A stretch of DNA of 64,000 bases from Treponema sp. (GTDB lineage Bacteria; Spirochaetota; Spirochaetia; Treponematales; Treponemataceae): NCBI GenBank assembly GCA_017395545.1, contig JAFPUF010000073.1, positions 1 to 64,000 of the forward strand, given 5' to 3'. Below are positions 60,309 through 64,000 of the stretch, piece by piece. Each line of letters opens with the position of its first letter. The first letter of the stretch is position 1. The notes under the pieces were generated by a model. The model ran no database searches. It was not told where the DNA came from and worked only from the letters and a program-made list of their open reading frames with translations. The position numbers and the translations under genes are program-made.

Positions 60309-61807
60309 GTTGACTCCACCAGGGTAGTTCTGCCCTGTTTGATTTCGATATTCTTGAAATGCTCTTCGTAAAGTACATTTCCCTCATTTGAGTAATACAC
60401 GACCTTGAAGGAATAAACGCCGGGTTTCAGCTCGATTCCGCCGGCATAGCTTTGAGCCGGAAGGGCGTAAACCTGCCGGATATCCGCAGTTTCCGTTCTG
60501 TCCACCTGATCGACAGCCTTTGCCGCACTCAGGTATGTGCCGGCATAAGCAGCAATAGTCAGGAGATTTTCCTGTCTGCTGAGAGCCTGCTCTGCAACAA
60601 GCAGCGTAGCCGTGGCACCTGCAACCGCAGTGAATTTTTTAACCATACTTCGCTTGATGCTTCGTGAATAGGCTTTTCGTGCCTTTGAATGGACATCCTT
60701 CTGTACGGCATAATTGAAGTCTTCAAGAAGAGAAAGAGAAACTTCCTGACTAGGAAGCGTATCTCCCTTTTCGAAGATGATTTTTATGGCTGCAATCTGA
60801 TTTTTTGGGTTAGGGAGAATCTCATTTTTGCCAGGATAAATCGTGAAAGACGGTCCGTAGCCGAGAGTCGGAATAACCTGAGGTTTTAAGACAGTCTGAG
60901 GAGCCGGAAACTCTGGCCAGACGAATTCAAGGTCGAATCCCGGAATATAAACGAAAGTCTTTCCGACAGGGAACTGAATGCCGGGGAACGGGCCGACTAC
61001 AAGACGCCTCTCCCCCCGCCTTCCGATGAGGCCTGCAAAAGAAAGAACGTCAAGCCGTCCGTAATCAGGAGCGATTTTTGAAATGCTTAAGACATCGAAT
61101 GCCGGATTCAAAGCATTTAAAGTCCTGCTGTCAGACTCGACATTCCAGCTGTTATTTACGCTTTCGTCCATCATTCCGAAGATAATGCTAAGGTATCTTG
61201 CAGTAGCAGAATCCCTGAAAATATCGGCCTCAGTCGGTTTTTCCGGGACGGATGCATAAATCTGGTCAGAATTGAGTTTCAGTTTTTTGTAAGTGTCTGA
61301 AATTTCAATCTGGCTGTCGTCGTTTTTAAGCCATTCACCATAATCATTCAGATATTTACGCTGTTTTTCATTAAGGCGGCGGACTTCAACGGCTGCTTCG
61401 TCAATATCTCCCTTGCTGTAATAGTTCAACGCATTGAAAATGTTGATGTAGACATATTCATAAGGCGTTCCCTTGTATTCATCAGCATTGTCATTTCCGA
61501 CTGCGGCGGCAAAACCTTTTGTAATACTCTGGGTGACTGCATCTTCCATAAGCATGTCGGTTTCACCCATAATTTTAAGGGAAGAATCATAATCTTTCTG
61601 AAAATGCTTTATCATGCCAAGCTCATAATTATCCCTGATTCTGTCGCCGTTCGGTTTTTCAAGTTTTTTCTCAAGTTCCTGTGTGCATGGAGCGTATGTG
61701 CCTGTATCAAGATTTTCAAGATACTGGGGCAAAGTCATTGTTGAGCCGCAGGAAAACAAAAGAAAAGAGAATAAAATAATCAGAAAATGGATTTTGAAGT
61801 TCTTCAT
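60296..61807 (-). CDS. COG3014-type lipoprotein
   Basis: This 503-residue lipoprotein has lipobox LLFSC (Cys20). The N-terminal half is helical with TPR-like character (YELGMIKHFQKDYDSSLKIM, YVYINIFNALNYYSKGDIDEAAVEVRR), matching the uncharacterised COG3014 family. The C-terminal part has a helix-rich membrane-like stretch (about 400-440) and a final beta domain with ELKPGVYSFKVVYY. No ribosome site precedes ATG 61807. Instead a terminator-like hairpin ends 5 nt upstream, so expression after lpoB may be limited. The function is unknown; context suggests peptidoglycan synthesis control. Confidence 0.72.
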   Translation of the reverse strand: MKNFKIHFLIILFSFLLFSCGSTMTLPQYLENLDTGTYAPCTQELEKKLEKPNGDRIRDNYELGMIKHFQKDYDSSLKIMGETDMLMEDAVTQSITKGFAAAVGNDNADEYKGTPYEYVYINIFNALNYYSKGDIDEAAVEVRRLNEKQRKYLNDYGEWLKNDDSQIEISDTYKKLKLNSDQIYASVPEKPTEADIFRDSATARYLSIIFGMMDESVNNSWNVESDSRTLNALNPAFDVLSISKIAPDYGRLDVLSFAGLIGRRGERRLVVGPFPGIQFPVGKTFVYIPGFDLEFVWPEFPAPQTVLKPQVIPTLGYGPSFTIYPGKNEILPNPKNQIAAIKIIFEKGDTLPSQEVSLSLLEDFNYAVQKDVHSKARKAYSRSIKRSMVKKFTAVAGATATLLVAEQALSRQENLLTIAAYAGTYLSAAKAVDQVDRTETADIRQVYALPAQSYAGGIELKPGVYSFKVVYYSNEGNVLYEEHFKNIEIKQGRTTLVESTCQK

Positions 61808-61810
61808 ATT

Positions 61811-61839
61811 AAAAAAAGAGGGGGAACTACTCTTCCCCC
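61811..61839 (-). terminator. Attenuator hairpin between lpoB and the COG3014 gene
   Basis: GGGGGAA/TTCCCCC with a 6-nt loop is followed on the minus strand by TCTTTTTTT. The T-run reaches to 4 nt before the next ATG. Confidence 0.65.
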
Positions 61840-61881
61840 CGCAGGAAATACAGTCTTTAAAAAGCCCTGTCCGTAATAAGA

Positions 61882-62481
61882 TTACAGTTTTTTAGAAGCC
61901 TTCTTGATGTATTTACTGATAGTTTTTTCACCCTGCCAGATAATTTTGTTAGTTTCGATGTCGATTAACTGTGCGTCAACCTGATAAGTTCTGACAGCCT
62001 CTTTACCTGTCTCATCGACATGTGAATGAACAGTTCCCTGAACCATAAAATCAGCAGCAGTTTCGTTTCCGATAGATTTTGCTGTCTCATAAGCATTCTC
62101 TGCCTGATCAAGTTTTTCGGCACGAAGCTCCTGTCTCTGCTCACTGTCAGCAACGAATTCCATAACTCCGCTGTTGATGATAGCTGTCTGGAAACGTTTT
62201 GCAACCATTGCAGTGTCGATGTGCTCGCTCGATTTGTTTGCGATTTTTCCTACGATAGCAATCGGATCGCGGCCTTTAGCAATCTTGAATCCTGCAACGC
62301 GCGGAGATGCAACACAGCCGGAAATTAGTTCGTTACAGACAAGCTGAATGTCATTTTCGTTCCAGTATCCTGTAAGATCTTTTACAGAGTCACCGTTTTC
62401 ATAGCGTGAAACCTGTGTTGAACCACAGGAAATAAGCGCAAGCGCTGAAAGCATGGTCATAATTAATGCAATTTTCTTCAT
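61882..62481 (-). CDS. lpoB: LpoB-like penicillin-binding-protein activator lipoprotein
   Basis: This 199-residue lipoprotein has lipobox ALISC (Cys19) and the LpoB/YcfM-type domain: LTGYWNENDIQLVCNELI, PIAIVGKIANKSSEHIDTAM and the final VDAQLIDIETNKIIWQGE. In E. coli LpoB reaches through the peptidoglycan to switch on PBP1b. Here the Pro-rich spacer is short. I start at ATG 62481, with GGGAG before it. The upstream 22 codons are not signal-like. It heads a unit with the COG3014 and LPP20 genes. Confidence 0.83.
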   Translation of the reverse strand: MKKIALIMTMLSALALISCGSTQVSRYENGDSVKDLTGYWNENDIQLVCNELISGCVASPRVAGFKIAKGRDPIAIVGKIANKSSEHIDTAMVAKRFQTAIINSGVMEFVADSEQRQELRAEKLDQAENAYETAKSIGNETAADFMVQGTVHSHVDETGKEAVRTYQVDAQLIDIETNKIIWQGEKTISKYIKKASKKL

Positions 62482-62567
62482 AAATAGTCTCCCAAAAAAA
62501 CAAATTTTAAGATTATTATAATCTAACAAGTAAAAAAAATAAAGCAAAAAAATAAGAAAACATTAAT

Positions 62568-62600
62568 AAAAAAAGCCGTCCAGAAAAAATCAGGACAGCC
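62568..62600 (-). terminator. Terminator of alaS
   Basis: GGCTGTCC and GGACGGCT pair (two G-T pairs) around an 11-nt loop, followed on the minus strand by seven T. Confidence 0.75.
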
Positions 62601-62618
62601 ACATTTCTTTAATATCGT

Positions 62619-64000
62619 TTATTGCGGATCGAGCGGAAGACCACCGGAAATTACCGCACGGATTCGGCGAACGCCTGCAGAAGATGACTGCTCCTTCTGG
62701 ATTTTGAAGTCACCGATTTGAGCCGTGTGCTGAACATGAGGACCGCCACAAACTTCCTTTGAGAACCAGTCTTTTTTCGGATCTTTTCCGATTGTGTAGA
62801 CTTTGACATCCTCGCCGTATTTGTTTGTGAAAAGTGCGCGTGCTCCTTCAGCCTTTGCTTTTTCAAGAGACATAATCTCCATTGTTACAGGCAAGTCTTC
62901 CTTGATTTTGGCGTTTACGATATCCTCGACCTGCTGAATCTCTTCTTTTGTCATCGGACGCTCGAAAGTGAAGTCGAAACGCATGCGCTCGTTGTTGATA
63001 TTTGAACCTTTCTGAGCAACCTGATCGCCGAGAACATTGACCAGAGCCTGCTGAAGAAGGTGTGTTGCTGTGTGATATTTTGTAGTCGTGTCGCTCTGCT
63101 CAGCCAGACCACCCTTTGCTTTTCCTGCGTCGAGTGATTTTGACGCTTCCTGATGCTTTCGCTCAGCCTCTTTAAAGCCCTCAACATCAACTGTGAAGCC
63201 GTTTTCTGCACCCAGTTCCTGAGTAAGCTCAAGAGGGAAGCCGAAGGTATCGTACAGACGGAATGCAACTTTGCCGGAAATCTCTTTTTTAGGATTCTTC
63301 ATAAGGTTTGGAAGAAGCTTCTGGAATTCAGCCTCACCGTTTTTGAGAGTGACTCGGAATTTTTCTTCTTCGGCTGTGAGTTCCTTGCGGACTTTTTCTG
63401 CATTTGTCTCAAGCTCAGGATATGCGCACTTGAAGTTTGCGATTACTACATCTGCGATTTCTGCAAGGAATGCTTTTTCGATGCCAAGCTTCATTCCGTG
63501 GCGGACTGCACGACGAATCAAGCGGCGAAGAACATAGCCGGCACCAACTCGGTCAGGGGAAACGCCCCGGACATCACCGATAATGAAGACTGAAGCCCGG
63601 GCATGGTCAGCGATGATTCGGACTGACTTGTCCTTTTCTTCGTCGCTTCCGTATTTGTAAGAAGAAAGCTCTTCAATTTTTGCGATGATTGGCTGGAAAA
63701 CTTCGGTGAGGTAAACCGATTTTTTGCCCTGAAGAATACAGTTTGTGCGCTCCAGACCCATACCTGTATCAACATTCTTTTTTTCGAGAGGAAGAAGGGT
63801 CTTTTCGTCGATGCGGTTGTACTGCATGAAGACATTGTTCCAGATTTCCATCCAGTTTGCAGAATCTGTGCCTTTGTTTGAACCGACTGGAGGAAGACCT
63901 TCTCCAACCCAGTAAAAGATTTCGGTGTCAGGACCGCATGGACCTGTTGGACCTGCAGCCCACCAGTTGTCGCTTGCAGGAAGATATGCGATTTTGTCTT
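62619..64000 (-). CDS. alaS: Alanyl-tRNA synthetase, short spirochaetal form (5' end outside window)
   Basis: This enzyme charges tRNA-Ala and edits mischarged Ser/Gly. The visible 460 residues begin inside the catalytic domain (WWAAGPTGPCGPDTEIF, NTDxGMGLER) and include the editing domain with zinc ligands YHTATH and CGGPH. The protein stops about 35 residues after CGGPH, at AGVRRIRAVISGG. The C-terminal oligomerisation domain (C-Ala) of typical bacterial AlaS is therefore absent. I recall short AlaS in Borrelia and T. pallidum, so this is probably a spirochaete trait and not a truncation. A good terminator follows. The start lies beyond position 64000. Confidence 0.93.
   Translation of the reverse strand, partial: DKIAYLPASDNWWAAGPTGPCGPDTEIFYWVGEGLPPVGSNKGTDSANWMEIWNNVFMQYNRIDEKTLLPLEKKNVDTGMGLERTNCILQGKKSVYLTEVFQPIIAKIEELSSYKYGSDEEKDKSVRIIADHARASVFIIGDVRGVSPDRVGAGYVLRRLIRRAVRHGMKLGIEKAFLAEIADVVIANFKCAYPELETNAEKVRKELTAEEEKFRVTLKNGEAEFQKLLPNLMKNPKKEISGKVAFRLYDTFGFPLELTQELGAENGFTVDVEGFKEAERKHQEASKSLDAGKAKGGLAEQSDTTTKYHTATHLLQQALVNVLGDQVAQKGSNINNERMRFDFTFERPMTKEEIQQVEDIVNAKIKEDLPVTMEIMSLEKAKAEGARALFTNKYGEDVKVYTIGKDPKKDWFSKEVCGGPHVQHTAQIGDFKIQKEQSSSAGVRRIRAVISGGLPLDPQ

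Noticed and set aside
1-64000. tRNA, rRNA genes, insertion sequences, prophage or CRISPR-Cas
   Set aside because: I looked for cloverleaf ends, transposase, Cas and phage proteins by eye and saw none apart from the integron and the Rpn remnant. A tRNAscan or covariance search would be the decisive test.

Overview
This window looks like chromosomal DNA of a host-associated (gut or rumen type) Treponema. GC content is moderate by eye. The evidence is a giant spirochaetal coiled-coil protein (SpiroCoCo type), an alanyl-tRNA synthetase that stops right after its editing domain, many lipoproteins with short treponemal lipoboxes, a CarD regulator ahead of ispD/ispF, and genes for plant-polysaccharide breakdown (GH5 glucanase, PL1 pectate lyase). 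No species name can be given from the sequence alone.

Layout. 1-2810: end of a chromosomal integron. A typical IntI integrase (minus strand) faces two AT-rich gene cassettes lying beyond its 3' end, the reverse layout known from Treponema denticola; one attC site, a candidate attI junction and a candidate cassette promoter are visible. 3037-7747: a four-gene sugar ABC importer of the YtfQ-YtfR-YtfT-YjfF (galactofuranose) type, with a hairpin attenuator after the binding-protein gene and a helically phased repeat array upstream. 8058-15567: secreted GH5 endoglucanase, a cytoplasmic LacI-like/GGDEF sensor cyclase, two tandem outer-membrane barrel proteins and a lipoprotein. 15630-20102: an Rpn-type remnant, endonuclease III, MscS channel, a zinc-ribbon protein and a periplasmic propeller with a degenerate NodB domain. 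20198-26641: multidomain pectate lyase, aldose-1-epimerase-like protein, KduD/gluconate-5-dehydrogenase-like SDR and an MCP-like coiled-coil protein.

26775-47223 is mostly housekeeping: TVP38-type membrane protein, PssA-Psd phosphatidylethanolamine synthesis, isocitrate dehydrogenase, TrkA, M18 aminopeptidase, a Trp/Tyr-type ABC pair, an RsuA-like pseudouridine synthase carrying a repeat inside its coding sequence, citrate synthase, MATE exporter, PurB, rhomboid protease, YchF, RadA, acyl-ACP thioesterase and MnmE. 47373-64000: HAD phosphatase, the 2098-residue hendecad coiled-coil protein, IspF/IspD/CarD, a membrane protein joining an Hsp70-substrate-domain-like region to LysM, YD-repeat protein, the LpoB/COG3014/LPP20 lipoprotein trio and a 5'-truncated alaS.

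Themes. Carbohydrate capture (pectate lyase, glucanase, porin-like barrels, ytf importer, epimerase, SDR) is grouped with a c-di-GMP enzyme that probably senses a sugar. A family of GC-rich palindromic repeats sits between genes and once inside a gene. Several housekeeping genes have a TATAAT-like -10 only 6-9 nt before ATG and no Shine-Dalgarno sequence (predicted leaderless), whereas exported and operon genes have strong Shine-Dalgarno sites. A compact promoter-to-terminator unit upstream of ychF predicts a ~95-nt small RNA with an exposed CU-rich anti-Shine-Dalgarno-like stretch.
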